Source: Phylloscopus collybita (lineage: Eukaryota > Chordata > Aves > Passeriformes > Phylloscopidae). Taken from it: DNA of 64,000 bases. The notes under the pieces are model-generated. The model saw only the letters and a program-made list of their open reading frames with translations, searched no databases and had not been told where the DNA came from. The stretch spans positions 20,242,001 to 20,306,000 of the forward strand of contig JAJNNQ010000026.1 in the NCBI GenBank assembly GCA_027886175.1, given 5' to 3'. Made by a program: the position numbers and the translations under genes. Shown here piece by piece: positions 1 through 11,840 of the stretch. Position 1 is the first letter of the stretch, and the number at the start of each line of letters is the position of its first letter.

Positions 1-2330
1 AAGGAGGGGCCTAGTGAGGACACATTCTTCATTTAGCCAAGCATGGCAATGTCTTGAAGCTGATTTTCATGCAGACAAAATCCAGAGGGACAAATGTGCT
101 TGGATCTATCAGCCTTGCAAAACCAAGCACTAACAGACTTATGAAAAATAGGCAAGTAATGAAATGCATAGTGACAATAAACCACTGCATGCTATTACCA
201 TGTAAGACATACTGAAGTAGGTCTTGTATGGTAACTCAATACCATACCTTTGGGTGTGTCTCTCTCCTTGCCTTGGCCATCCTCTGGGGTATCTCTCTTC
301 CACCCAAGCAGCAAGCAGAGCTAATGGAGACAAGAGGAACTCTTTTCTCATTCTCTGATCCGGGAAGACTGGGAGTTGAGAAGAGCACCTTCCATATGTA
401 GCTTTAAGCTCTAGTCTTTCTCAATTAACATCATGACACAATGTGCAATTCTGAGATAGGAAAAAAAAAAATACCATATCCTCTTGGGACCTCAAAGTCT
501 TTTACCTCAGGTGCTGGCACATTGACTTGTTTTGTGAAGCTATGAGCTTATTCTTAAACAGTATCGACAGGAAACAGCAGATGGCCAAATTGCTTGCAAA
601 TGCTTTTATATTATGGTTTATATTCACCAAGACACTTCCACACTGACATGAGCAATGTCATTTTCTAGTAATGTTTGGAATTAGTCCCTTGGGTCACCAA
701 TTCCCAGGCATTACCAGATGATAACTCTAAAACTGTGATTACTTAAATATTTTCAAAACCTGAAGTACTCTTATAAGGATACAATTTGCAGCCATGGGAG
801 CCTTGTTACAGTGTTGCTATCCATACAAATATCACTAGTTGTGTTTCAAGTCTCTATCCTATACCCCCTTGTAAAAGAATTGAAAACCGGAAAGGAATAT
901 TTTTTTTTAGGCTGATGCATCTTTTATAAGATCTTCATCAAACACGGTTTCTCATTTCCCTTTAAAAGAAAAATACATTTATTTTTAAAAGAAATCAATT
1001 ATATTTAAACTAAAGCAGATGAGTTTGAATTTCTTATAAAGTGTCTTAGAATATTTTTGACCTTGGAAAAGAGAATAACACACCTTTTGACACTACACAA
1101 GTATACAAAATATTGAATTAGATATTCAAAACCTGCTAGCATTCAATTGTCTCCAGCTCTACCATAAAACTTCACTGCTGTTAATTCCACAGTTTTTATA
1201 TATTCATGCTGAGTATTTTATTTGCAAATTACAAACCATTCTCACTCATCTTTCTATGTAACTCTTAACTATATCTAAATATTATCCTATTCATATGTTA
1301 TATAATATAATGTGCAAGATAACATACAACTGAAAACTCACAAGTATATATTTATTGGTAACATTTTGCCTCAAAATTTTTACATCAGTAATAGCACTTT
1401 TCCATATTAATTCTACCATTTTGGTGCATTTAATAGTTTAGATTATTTTTAATAAGTAGTGTGATCATGTTTTAATCTATTAGAAGCAGAAAATATATTT
1501 GATGGAAGAATATTTACTTTTATTCTGTATATAATTTCTTAAGACGGTATAAAAAATTCAAGTCAACTACATTTTAAGAGGGTTTTGTCTTTAGCATTGA
1601 TCTTGATACCTATTCAGTAAATTTCTAGAAATCTGAATGACTTCAGTGCTTTAGACTTATATGGCTAGAGTAACGCATTACAGAATCATTTCCCAAATCA
1701 GAATGTTTAAAAGAAACATAAGAAAGAGAATTATGTAAGAACAAAAAGAATCACGCATTAAGTAAGCTGCTTGAACCATTAATAGCATGAGTAGTGATAT
1801 CAGAATTTTTGATAGAGTACATAGGACACCTAAAATTCAAAGTCTGAACATGGACGATATCCATAAACAAAAATTTAAATAATTATAAACTCTTACATTG
1901 TACTTTCATAAAACAAATTTTTTTAAAAAATACAAGCCAGATTGAGTGGCATCACTGAAAAGAGGTATGTAAAATATTCCTAACTTCCTGATAATAAAAT
2001 TCTGAAAATAATATCAACAGCTATATCAATAAACCATCCATGATATATTGAATAATATCTTGATTATGATGTGGAGTAGTCATTCATCACATCTGTAGGA
2101 ACAACAGTGCTGATACATCTAAAAATGTTCTAGTTTCAAATGTTAATAACATTCTTCTGAGAGTTTATCAAAGTAATTCCAAATTTTTGTCACCACACCT
2201 CATTTTACCAAAGTTGAAACACTGTGTTGAACACATATTTTTAAAAATCGTTTCACTAAGAGGTTTTTTTGAGATTTCTGATACCTATGCTTTATTTAGC
2301 ACGCATGTTGGTTTGGCTTGGGGTGGTTTT
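1..2330. other. Unrecognised AT-rich unique sequence
   Basis: No gene, RNA or interspersed repeat is recognisable. The stretch is very AT-rich, with scattered A and T runs (for example T8 near 900 and A11 near 462). The only open frames are short and carry no family motif. It is probably intergenic or intronic spacer; an old, decayed repeat cannot be excluded by eye. Confidence 0.6.
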
Positions 2331-2359
2331 TGTTGGTTGGTTGGTTGGTTGGTTGGTTG
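2331..2359. repeat. GGTT tetranucleotide microsatellite
   Basis: About six uninterrupted GGTT units are flanked by other G/T-rich sequence ending in a G6 run. This is direct sequence evidence for a simple repeat. The overlapping open frames of 60-80 codons owe their Gly/Trp/Val-rich stretch to this repeat and are not genes. Confidence 0.9.
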
Positions 2360-5300
2360 TTTTGGGGGGTTTTTCCTTTACAAGACCTAGGATTATAAAT
2401 TGTAAATGCCAGTGTCTTCGCATTTCTTTCAAAGTCCAGAAAACATCAGCAACGTGGAAGTGTCATCTCCCAGAGAGGCCTGGTAGCTGTTTCCAAATTT
2501 ATATTTGAAAGGTGGACTTGAGAAGGCTTTCTCAAAAACCCTGTCTGATATAAAACGTTTAGATATCACAAAATAATATTTTCTATAAGTGGCAGCACAA
2601 ATCTCTTCAAGCTGAAAGTTCAAAGTGTTCTTGTCTTGATGACCACCTAAAGGACAGAGTTCTACTCTACAACTCCCTTCATCCCCTCCAGGGAGCAGAA
2701 GCCCTTTAAACATTTAATTTTTGATCCTGTCTTCTATGTCAGTGTAAGAATAACATGCCTCACCTGTGTTTTGTATCATCTTTCTGCACCAGCCTCTGTA
2801 CCACAGTACAATATAAACAAACCGTAAGCTGTGGGGAAGGATTTAGCTAAATGTCATTAAACTTAGAAGAAATTTCACTGTAACTCCCTCCTGATATAGG
2901 ATGTCCTTGACTGTATTTATCTGTTCCGGAAATGAGCAGTACAGAAAATAATTCATTAAAAAGTGATAAACTGCATTATCCTTCAGCAGTTGATAAATGC
3001 CATGACTCCCAGCTGATTGTAGCATATCTATAATGGAGTGTGGGGGTGTGGGCTGTGAATATCTTCGTTATTCATTCTGAGGTTTATAAAATGCCTACAG
3101 CCACAATAGTGAGGCTTTATATGCAAAAATTAAAGGCATAAATTTCATACACAGTCCACAGTGGGATGTACTACCTAAAATGACTGCTGCTGCTGTAGCT
3201 AGAAATTCATTGACAATCCAAGCAGGGGTGTAATGTAAGATGGAAAAGGGACCAACTGACTGAAAAACAGAATCAAGTATCTAAATTTCCTCTCAAAAGG
3301 ATTATCCATGGCAGCATAGTTTTGATTCTGTACCAGGCTCAGGAACTAGCTGAGCTGAAATCCTAGTTTAGAATGACAGAAGTAGATTAGGGTGACTAAA
3401 TGTTGCTCCAGGTTCTTTGCACGGGAGGTTTATACTAATCATACTCCATAACTGATTAATTGCTGCATCATTTGAAACACTATTTTCTCAAGTTTCTACC
3501 ATCAAAAATAGACCAGACACATGTGGAGGTCTCAGGCACTGGAGAGTCAGGAAGGAAAATGGGACAGCCAGGAGTACAAAATGTTATGAGCAACCAGAAC
3601 ATCCATACAAAGAGAACCTTGTAAAATGTGTGGGAGAAGTGAGGCAGGACACAATGAGTGACAAAATATAGAAGAGACAGATGGGATATGGGTGGCATAA
3701 ACACACTGACTGCTGAGCAGTCAAACTTGGGAGACGCAGAGTCAAAAACAAATGTAATGAGGAAGAGGATGATAATGGAGAGACACTAAAATGAATCTAT
3801 AAGATATCCTGTGGATATCACTAGTCCCCTCACTCCCCTGTGTGGAGCAGGGGAAGTAGATATCAAAACCAGGAATTTCCTCCTACCTTTGACAGTAACG
3901 GAAGTGTGATCTCTAGAAAATGTCAGAATCTCTATATATAAAAGACCTAACATCCCACAGATGCCTCATAAATAGTATTCAGGGCATTTCATCTCTGTGG
4001 TTTTATTTTAAATTCTTATCCTTATATTTTGAGGGCTCTACAGGTAGCTTCAGCCAACTAATAACCTAATCTGAGAAACCGAACACGCTTATGGGCAACA
4101 GACAAGTACAGAGACTCCAAAGAAATCTGGTACAGTGTTGAAAACAATCTAGTCTTCCTTAGATAATACGTGAAAGTATTCATTCCTTCACTCTTGCACA
4201 TTATATATTTAGGAGATTTACCTTACCAGAAGCCTTTACAGGATCTACCCAAAGCCTCTTGGATTCAAGCTAACCTGTATCATCTCGATGTTAAAAACTA
4301 AAAGGAGACTAGGGTGGCAGACCTAGGCATGAACTCTTGGCAAAAATTCATTTCTTAACAGGAGTAATATATCTACTGTATTCCTGGACCTCTGAGTCAA
4401 AATGAGCAATTGGCAATACCCGTCCAAGTAACATTTAAAGCTAAAGAATCCGTGTGCTTCTTTAAATAAATTACTTAACAACTATCCAAAATTAGTGTTA
4501 CAACAGGCATTGTCTGTGAACCAAAGAATCAATCAAACCATATTTCCAACTGATCTGTGTCATACATCTATTCCTTATTGCAATACCACATCCTATGTTA
4601 ACACCCTCAGCACATTACTTCCAGATGCTTCTCCTATCAACAGACAATATCTCTTTTTTTTTGTTTCCTGTGCCTCTCAGAACTCCTTTCCCTGTTTCCT
4701 CCCATGTGCATTACCTATGTTTTGTCTTCTATCTGGACAAGAGAGAATATCCACTACAGATAATCAGGTGCTATGTGTATCTCAAATGATCAGGTAATGT
4801 ATACACGTTAACTGACAAGGGATTTGCTGAGTTATAATGGATAATGATTGAATTCACCTTGTCATTCCCACAGGGAGGTACAATAAAAGAACATAACATT
4901 TTTTCAGGTACCTAATACAAGTTTCAGTGTCATAAAAAGACATCTAAATTTAGATATTGATATTTAGGTATCTAAGGAAATATGGTATCTCTCAGCTCCA
5001 GTTTTATTTAATGGAGATCTTGTCTAACTAGTCAGCTGAGCCTAGGGAACAATCCAGCTGACAAATTTGCATCTGGGGACACCAATCCTCTCCCTGGACT
5101 ATGTTAACTGAAGTGCCTGAGATCCTATTTCTGTGGTCAGGAGTCCACCACTATTTGAGAAGCACTTGGTCACCACCACCACTTGGGTTAGGCAAACTGG
5201 ACACAGGACATAGGAGAGACAATTCTTTAGTGGCAGGAGAAAACCAGGTTGGGTGTATGTAAGTTTATACCAAAAGGCACTGACCAGTTGTGCAGACAAT

Positions 5301-6100
5301 TGAATTGAGACTAGGTCTCCACCAATTGTACCAGGAATTTAGACACCTACTCTCTGTAGGTACCAACTATCCTAACACACTTATATCTACATAGTTAACC
5401 TCTAACTGGATGTTTCCTTCAATGTCCTTGAAAACTGGCCAGGACTGACTAGACTCTATGAAAGAGTGCCTGTAGAGAATATCTGATGGCATAAAACCAG
5501 TGTAAAGCTTTGGTTTCCAAGGTCTGCAAAACAATCTGCATAGAAAGCACTCAGAAGAAGAAAATGTCAGAATTCAAGTTGCCTTCATCTGTCTCCCTCA
5601 TGTGAATACATGATGGTATATTTTTTAATTACATAGTCACATTTTTTTCCCAGAGGACCTCTACTTCTTTCAGTGTGCAGATGAAACATTGCTCATTTAA
5701 TGAGCAGCAGTTCAGTATTTTGTTTTCTCCTTATTCTTCACTGTGCAGCTCTAGGCCTTATTTATTGCACACAATTATAACACTGCTCAGAAGACAGAGT
5801 TATTAATTTCCTCATGGGCTTTTCTGTGTAACTCATCTCTATAATGCATTCATTTTCACAGCACCCTTTCAAAACACTTCCTCTATTCACAGCTGAGATG
5901 CTATGCTTGGAGAGATTAAAGTCCACAGTATCCACAGATATGAAGTGGCCAATTTGAGTCACTAGGCAAATTATTTTTTTCAAGGACTTAACATTGCTTC
6001 ACATTTATAAGCTCTGTACACACCCCTGTTGGTATCACCCTTGCACAGAGTGCTCATCATTCCTGCAAATCAGATGCCAGGAATTAGCTAAGTACTTGCA
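2360..6100. other. Unrecognised unique sequence
   Basis: No coding exon or known repeat is recognisable. Short open frames on both strands (up to 100 codons, around 4495-4797) have no recognisable domain and a composition typical of chance translation of AT-rich DNA. A short CTG trinucleotide run lies near 3184-3196. Confidence 0.55.
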
Positions 6101-6125
6101 AATAAAATAAAATCAGTAAACCATC

Positions 6126-6164
<39 letters not shown>
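6101..6164 (+). repeat. Poly(A) tract (36 bp) preceded by AATAAA; possible retrocopy tail
   Basis: A 36-bp pure A run occupies 6129-6164. Two overlapping AATAAA hexamers lie at 6101-6106 and 6106-6111, about 18-23 nt upstream of it, the spacing of a mature mRNA 3' end. This could be the tail of a processed retrocopy or simply a microsatellite in AT-rich DNA. No parent coding sequence is recognised upstream, and no target-site duplication is obvious after the tract. Confidence 0.5.
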
Positions 6165-6166
<2 letters not shown>

Positions 6167-7855
6167 TTCTGTACCCTGGTTAGTATTATGGGCTTCTTGA
6201 CAAATCTGCCTCAATTTTCCATTGATCTTCTTCAACAAACAGCTTGCTTATTCTCTGTCCCACTTTCCTTAGTTAATCTTAGTTTTCCTCCTGACTTTCC
6301 ATTCAAAATCAGTCTCTTACAGCAGCAGAAGTCACTAAAGAATCCTCAAAGCCTTGATAAAACTTTATTTTTTTCTTCAATGCCTTAAAAGGCTATCTGT
6401 GGCAGAACCTGGACACAGACAGGAAAATTCTCAGAGATACAGGGTTTCTAGTGCTGTCTGTGGCATGCTGAATAGGTGTGTGGGTGTGTGTATAGACACG
6501 AAGTACTATTATATTTTCTCTCATCTTTAGCATTTCACCTTAGCAGGTGCTATAGAAATTTGGCAAAGCAAAGATGACAATGATTGCTTGGCTGTCTCCA
6601 GCTGTCTAATTCCCTGAACAAATGTATATTTTGTCTATGCATGTAGATGTTCTTGAGAAGCCCAATCCCATCTTTCATTTCTTCAGCTCTCCCACTTATT
6701 TTTGTCTTTTCCACCCTCCTCACTTACAGAAGAATGGCTTTATTGCTATCACCAAGGCAACCAAACACAAGACTGGACTCTGTTCAGCACAGTCTACATC
6801 TATCATGTGCCTCCCATGACATTTCAACTGAGTGATATTTAAACCATGCTAAGAAATCAAGAACCATTTGGTGTCATTCCCATGAAGCTGGTGTAAGAGG
6901 ATATTGATTTTGCAATTTGATACTGATAACCCTCAGCACTTTCCATCCCTACCAGCCATGGATATCTGCCCCGCATCTCAAACAGCTGCCTCTTGTTTCA
7001 GGCTCCTTCACAAAGAACTGCCTGTTTGGTTTGGCACCATCCTTTCTCCAGCTTTGGCAAGATCCATTAAATATGGAGCTTAATATTATGAACATCATAT
7101 CAAATGGCAGCTCACTTAGGCCTCTTCCAAAAAACAGAGATATCCTCAAAAAAATACAAATCCTGAGAGTCTTCTATGGAGTATCTCTAGGGGCACTTAC
7201 AAATAGTGGAGTAATGCAGATATTTTCTTCAGGAAAAAAAAAAAAAGAAAGTTCTCCATATAAAGAGACAATTCTGACAGGATTGCAAACACAGCATTTT
7301 AGCACAGCAATCTTTGCTGTAATGTAGAAAATATTGTAAATGTAGAATAGAAATAAGATTATATTAGAAGTGAGAGTGACTAACAGTTTCCATGATTCTA
7401 TGCTAGCTAAAACCTAGTAGATAAAGTCTCAGAAATAAAAACCTTCAAAATGAGAGGATGTTGAAAGGAAACTACAAGAAGCAGCTTCCCACAGTGAATA
7501 TAAATAATGAATGCTGATTAATGAATATGCTAAAAAAATAATGAGTCAAGGTAAAAGAAGACATCCGTTATATCAAAGATGATAAGAAACACTTAATTTC
7601 ATTGTTTAGAAGCTTATGCAATCAGTACAAAAGGTTCCAGACTGAGAGTTAAACAAAAACTCTGGAAGAACAAATATCTATTGACACTGAGTTACTGAGT
7701 TCATTTTATCCTGGTGGTGTTCATTTCATTATGCTGGTGTTGATCTGTGTTAATACCTTGTGAGAACAGATTCCTTGTTAGTTTTTTCTGGAAAATGAGA
7801 AAAGTCTGATTAAGTAAATAACTTAAAGATAATGTCTATGATCTTAAAAAAAAAT
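6165..7855. other. Unrecognised unique sequence
   Basis: No gene or repeat family is recognised. A 136-codon open frame at 6917-7327 (+) is the longest here. It contains a lysine run encoded by an A-rich stretch, has no recognisable domain and shows no supporting splice or start context, so it is not called as a gene. Confidence 0.55.
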
Positions 7856-8004
7856 GGGGGAGAGGTAGGGAAAATGGAAGGGAAGGGGAAGAGGGGAAAG
7901 AAGGGGGAAAAATAAGCAAAAAAAAAGGGAAAAAGAAGGTAAAAGAAAAAACTAAACAGTAAGTGAAGGAGAAAAGGAAAAAGAAAGGTAAAGAAGGAAA
8001 GAAA
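7856..8004. repeat. Purine-rich (GA/A-rich) tract
   Basis: Almost every base on the + strand is A or G over roughly 150 bp. One uninterrupted run covers about 7876-7912 and another about 7918-7939. The complementary pyrimidine strand produces a Phe/Leu/Pro-rich open frame at 7810-8010 (-), which is a composition artefact. Tracts of this kind can adopt triplex (H-DNA) structures, but that is inference. Confidence 0.8.
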
Positions 8005-9630
8005 TTTCAATGATCCAATTGTATTTTACAAAAAAAAAACAACAACACTGTGACAACAAAAGCACCAAACAAAGTCCAGTCCAGTAATAATTTAAATCAG
8101 CAGAGAAATTTCTTTATTTTGTCACAGACTTTGAATCTGGACTGAGGAGAGCAGCCAAAAGGGCTACAACACACCTGAATAAAGGTCCTGTGGAAGGGAA
8201 CTACAAGGCAACTGAATTGCACTTGGTGGAACATGGCTTCTAAAGCACGTTGGTTGTCCACTATTTATTTAAAGGATTAAAATTGCATAAGTGAAATATT
8301 TACAGTCAAGGAATCAAATCCTCTGGGACTTGTGACCAAATAGTCCTAAATCTGAACCTTTATAGGGATGTTCTTCCAGTTCTGATTACAACAGCTCAGC
8401 CTTTTGTGAGATGCAGGGAATATTTTCTAATTGGTCTACACCAACTTTTTAAAATGGCAAACAGTCAATGAATTTCCCACCACAACTGAATAAAGGAAAT
8501 TTGAAGCCTTCAACAAATTGCTTTAAACAAGGTGAAAAATACTGACACTGAAACTCAATCATTTGGCGAGCTACAAAGCATCCTCACAGTTGATAACAGC
8601 AAAGACATGGTTACCTTCTTATGCTTTATTTTGCCTGCTTTTTTTAAAGTATTTTGACCTTGATTGATCCTCCCCACTATTGGAAAAAGGTACTCCAGTT
8701 TGATCATTAATCTCATAATGCAACCTGTCAAGAAGCACAGAAATTATTTGATAATTTGCATAATGTTTTTAGTGTGCTAGTGAAAGAAGGTAACTTAAGA
8801 GGGCATATCTGAAAACACCACTGCTCTGCCCAGCTGCCATAAAATACATCACCTTATCAAGCAAGTCAGGGTGCAGTTGGCCCTTCTGCTTGTAAGGTAA
8901 TATAATTATGGTGCCATTGGTTGCTGCCCACATGGCAGCACAAAACTGTTAAGGAGAGGCAGATCGTTTGGAATAAATAGCAAGCTTGTCTGCTACTTGC
9001 ACCTTTAAAGTTAGAAAGTGTCAAAATTATAGTGGACAAAAAGACAAATCAATTTTTTTTTCACCATAACTAAAATATTCTGCTGGTAAACTGAGGAACA
9101 CAGAATGGATGTAATAATGTACAATAGTAATACCTCATACCTCTTATGACTTCTGTTGTGCCTGAAGGTATTCAGCACATCCAGGGTTTTCACATTCTAC
9201 AGTGTATCTGGGCATATCATAATCTCATACATCTTTTTAAAATATTGGTCATTTATCACTAAACTTCATGCCCTCTGGAAATGGAAAGCACTAATTAGCC
9301 AAGTATGACCTAACCCACAGCCTTAGCAACAAGGTGAAGATGACTTGAGTTCTGACATGGATTCTTGGTGTGGCCTTGGATACTTCATTTTCTTATGCTT
9401 CCTCATGATCACATTTTCATGATTTAAGGAAAATAACATTTAATCAGCTATCTCTCCAGGGTATGTTAGTGCTTAACCAATCAGCTATGAAGCACAGTAT
9501 TTTCCAGAGCACTTGGAAATGTGCTTATTATCCTGCTGATGAAGAACCTCTAGCCTCATTATACTGTGAATCTTTAGCCTTTTCACAACCAATTTTAAAG
9601 GGAAAAAGACATGGGACTGTTGCAAATTCA
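8005..9630. other. Unique sequence, including a complex non-coding block at about 8540-8960
   Basis: No coding region or repeat family is recognised. The part at about 8540-8960 is compositionally complex, with few simple-sequence runs and several homeodomain-like ATTA cores, which is how conserved non-coding elements often look. Conservation cannot be judged from one sequence. Confidence 0.45.
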
Positions 9631-9710
9631 GCCATCCCATCTGAGTGTACCTGATCTTGTCTTGAAGTTAAGTACTCAGGGGCCAGTTTAGCACTCGGAA
9701 TCCCACAGGC
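9631..9710 (+). pseudogene. Degenerate 5S rRNA-like segment (5S pseudogene or 5S-derived SINE head)
   Basis: The segment aligns by eye with most of vertebrate 5S rRNA. It opens with GCCATCCCATCTGAG (5S: GCCATACCACCCTGAA), continues with GATCTTGTCT (5S: GATCTCGTCT), then AGTTAAG (5S box A: AGCTAAGC) and GGGGCCAGTTTAGCACT (5S: GGGCCTGGTTAGTACT). About 5 nt are missing between GTCT and GAAG, and many differences look like decayed CpG sites. 5S-derived heads are known from amniote SINEs such as AmnSINE1, so a SINE relic is as likely as a free 5S pseudogene. The first ~10 nt and the 3' end are not clearly preserved, so it is not a functional 5S gene. Confidence 0.5.
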
Positions 9711-11284
9711 ACAAGTCAATGAGCCATGTTAAATTACAGAAACTGAATTAGTTCAAAGACTCTATTAGGTTCTGCCTTCATGACTGAGTATTTAAAAAAC
9801 AAGAGGAGAAGAGTTGTTGGATAGCTAACTATAATATCTGCCTTTGAAAAACTGCTGATAATAAAATCCTTTTCGGCCCCATTCTTTTTTCCTTTTCTAT
9901 TCTTTCCTTTCCACCACTTATTTACTTGATTTTCTGGCCTGTGAGGACCTACCTGTGCTCCAAGAAGGGGCAGGAGGGAATTAGCAGCAATTTGTGTTCC
10001 TGCCACAGGTCAGGGAGGAGAGTAGAAAGGAGTTCCTACTGTCCTGCTCCTCAGACCAGTGAAATGTTCCCAAGCCTGTAATATTATCAAGCAAGCTGGA
10101 CATTTTAAAGTCAGGCAGGTTAGCATAAGGAGCCCCTGGGAACAAAAAAGAAGATAAATGGTGGCTTCCTGTCTACATTTTCTTGCTTCACAGTGGCTAA
10201 CAAAGTAAGCATTCGTTTTCTTTAGGGGCATTGCTTCAAATCTCACTTTAATATCGTGTTTAAATGTTCCAGTAAAATTCTTAGTCTTTCAACAGTTCCC
10301 TCTCATGATACCATATTACTGATGGATTTTGGCAGTGACAAATGACAAAGCATGCCTGTCTCTGAAACCATTCTCATTTGTATTCTTTCCAGTTCCTTAT
10401 CTGTCCCATGGGGATAAAAAATTAAAATTAAAAGATAATATTTCTGAGAATAATATTTAAGTAATATAAACTGTAGCAGTGTTTGCATGACAATAAATTT
10501 AATACAAAGTACTTTCTGATTCCCCTGGATAGAAAGATATCTGGTTTAGACATAGCTGAAAGTGTTTTTGATTAAAACCACTTCTTTCCCTGAAGAAATT
10601 TTTTTTATAAAACAAAAATTTTTGCCTAGATAATATGAAAACAGCTGATGAAGTATTCATTAATTTTTGCCTTTTTTTTTTCTGGTTTAGTGTTTTGAAA
10701 CAAATGTAAAAATTGCAGTATTTCATATAGAAAAAATGTAATAGTCATTCAATGAAACTCTTAAGCATGTTTCAGTCAAACTTTCCAGTAGAACATTGGA
10801 ACATTCTGAAGGGTTTGCTTGATTTACCAAGTTGAGGCCTGCCTTTGCTTTTGAAATACTCGTATGAGAGGTAAAGTAGCAAGAAATTATTCTTTTTAGA
10901 GGTTTGACATAGAAACACATATCAAAAGACTTTCCTTCTTTCTTGTACATTTAATTACATACAAAATACTAGTAGTGATATTTATGCAGCAGAAATTGTA
11001 CATCTCTTGCTCATTTTTCAAGAATAAAGCATTTTCTCATTTCACTTCATTCAAATATTTCTTCAGATTCCTTTTTTGAGTAGCATCTACCTGACTCGCT
11101 GTTGTTCTTAACTCTTTTCAGACTTTTCTGTTTGGTCTTTTTGTAGTGTTGATGCCCTGCTAATGCATCCATGGTGACATCTATGCCTGTATCTGTGAAC
11201 TGAAACCAGGCCTAAGTTGGACACTGGACCTGGCAAATTGCTTAGGAAATTCTAGCCAAAATCCTGGCCTAACAAAGGAGAAGT
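9711..11284. other. Unrecognised AT-rich sequence
   Basis: No gene is recognised. Several A/T homopolymer runs of 8-10 bp are present. Short minus-strand frames between 9734 and 10950 are lysine- and phenylalanine-rich with no domain. About 11200-11284 might be a diverged upstream part of the CR1 that follows, but the match is too weak to include. Confidence 0.5.
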
Positions 11285-11840
11285 GAGTGGTGCTGTTGAC
11301 ACACCTGAAGGACAGGATGGCATCCAGAGGGAGCTGGGGTGGGCCCATGGGAGTATCGCACAGCTTAACAAGACTAAATGAAATGTGCTGCAGCTGGGGC
11401 AGGCCTATCCCTGAGCTCAACCCAGGCTGTGGAATGAGGCCACTCCTGCTTAGAAGGAGCAGAGAAGAAAAAGTAAAAGCTTCAAGGTGACCTATCTGCA
11501 GCCTTCCAGTACCCGATGGGATCCTACAAGAAAGATAGAGAGATTTTTTTACGGGGGCATGTAGTGACAGGTCAAGGAGGAACGCCTTTAAACTGAAAGA
11601 GAGAGAGTAGCTTTAGATTAAATATTAGGAAGAAATTATTTACTGTGAGGATGGTGAAGCACAGGAACAAGTTGCCCATAAAAGTTGTGCATGTCCCATC
11701 CCTTGAAGGGTTCAAGGCCAGGTTAGATGGGTCTCTGAGCAACACAGTCAAGTAAAGGTGTGCTTGGCAACGAGGTTAGAACTGATCTTTGAGGCTCCTA
11801 CCAACCCAAGCCATTCTATGATTCTATGATGATTCTATGA
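11285..11840 (+). mobile_element. CR1 LINE, 5'-truncated, internally deleted, with intact 3' end
   Basis: The right part (about 11484-11840) matches the canonical 3' end of avian CR1. It has the conserved text around GGTGACCTATCTGCAGCC, then TTAAACTGAAAGAG, ATATTAGGAAGAAATT and CCAACCCAAGCCATTCTATG, and finishes with tandem ATTCTATGA units (11814-11840), the diagnostic CR1 terminus. The left part (about 11285-11440) matches the ORF2 region downstream of the reverse-transcriptase FADD motif (GACACACCTGAAGGACAGG, CATCCAGAGGGAGCTGG, GTGGGCCCATG). In family members these blocks are some 300 bp further apart, so an internal deletion sits near 11440-11484. The element is non-autonomous and presumably long inactive. 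Confidence 0.92.

Noticed and set aside
6917..7327. 136-codon open frame on the plus strand.
   Set aside because: No recognisable domain, an A-run-encoded Lys stretch, and a length explainable by chance in a 64-kb window.
7810..8010. Open frame with a strongly hydrophobic Phe/Pro/Leu product.
   Set aside because: It is the translation of the complementary strand of the purine tract.
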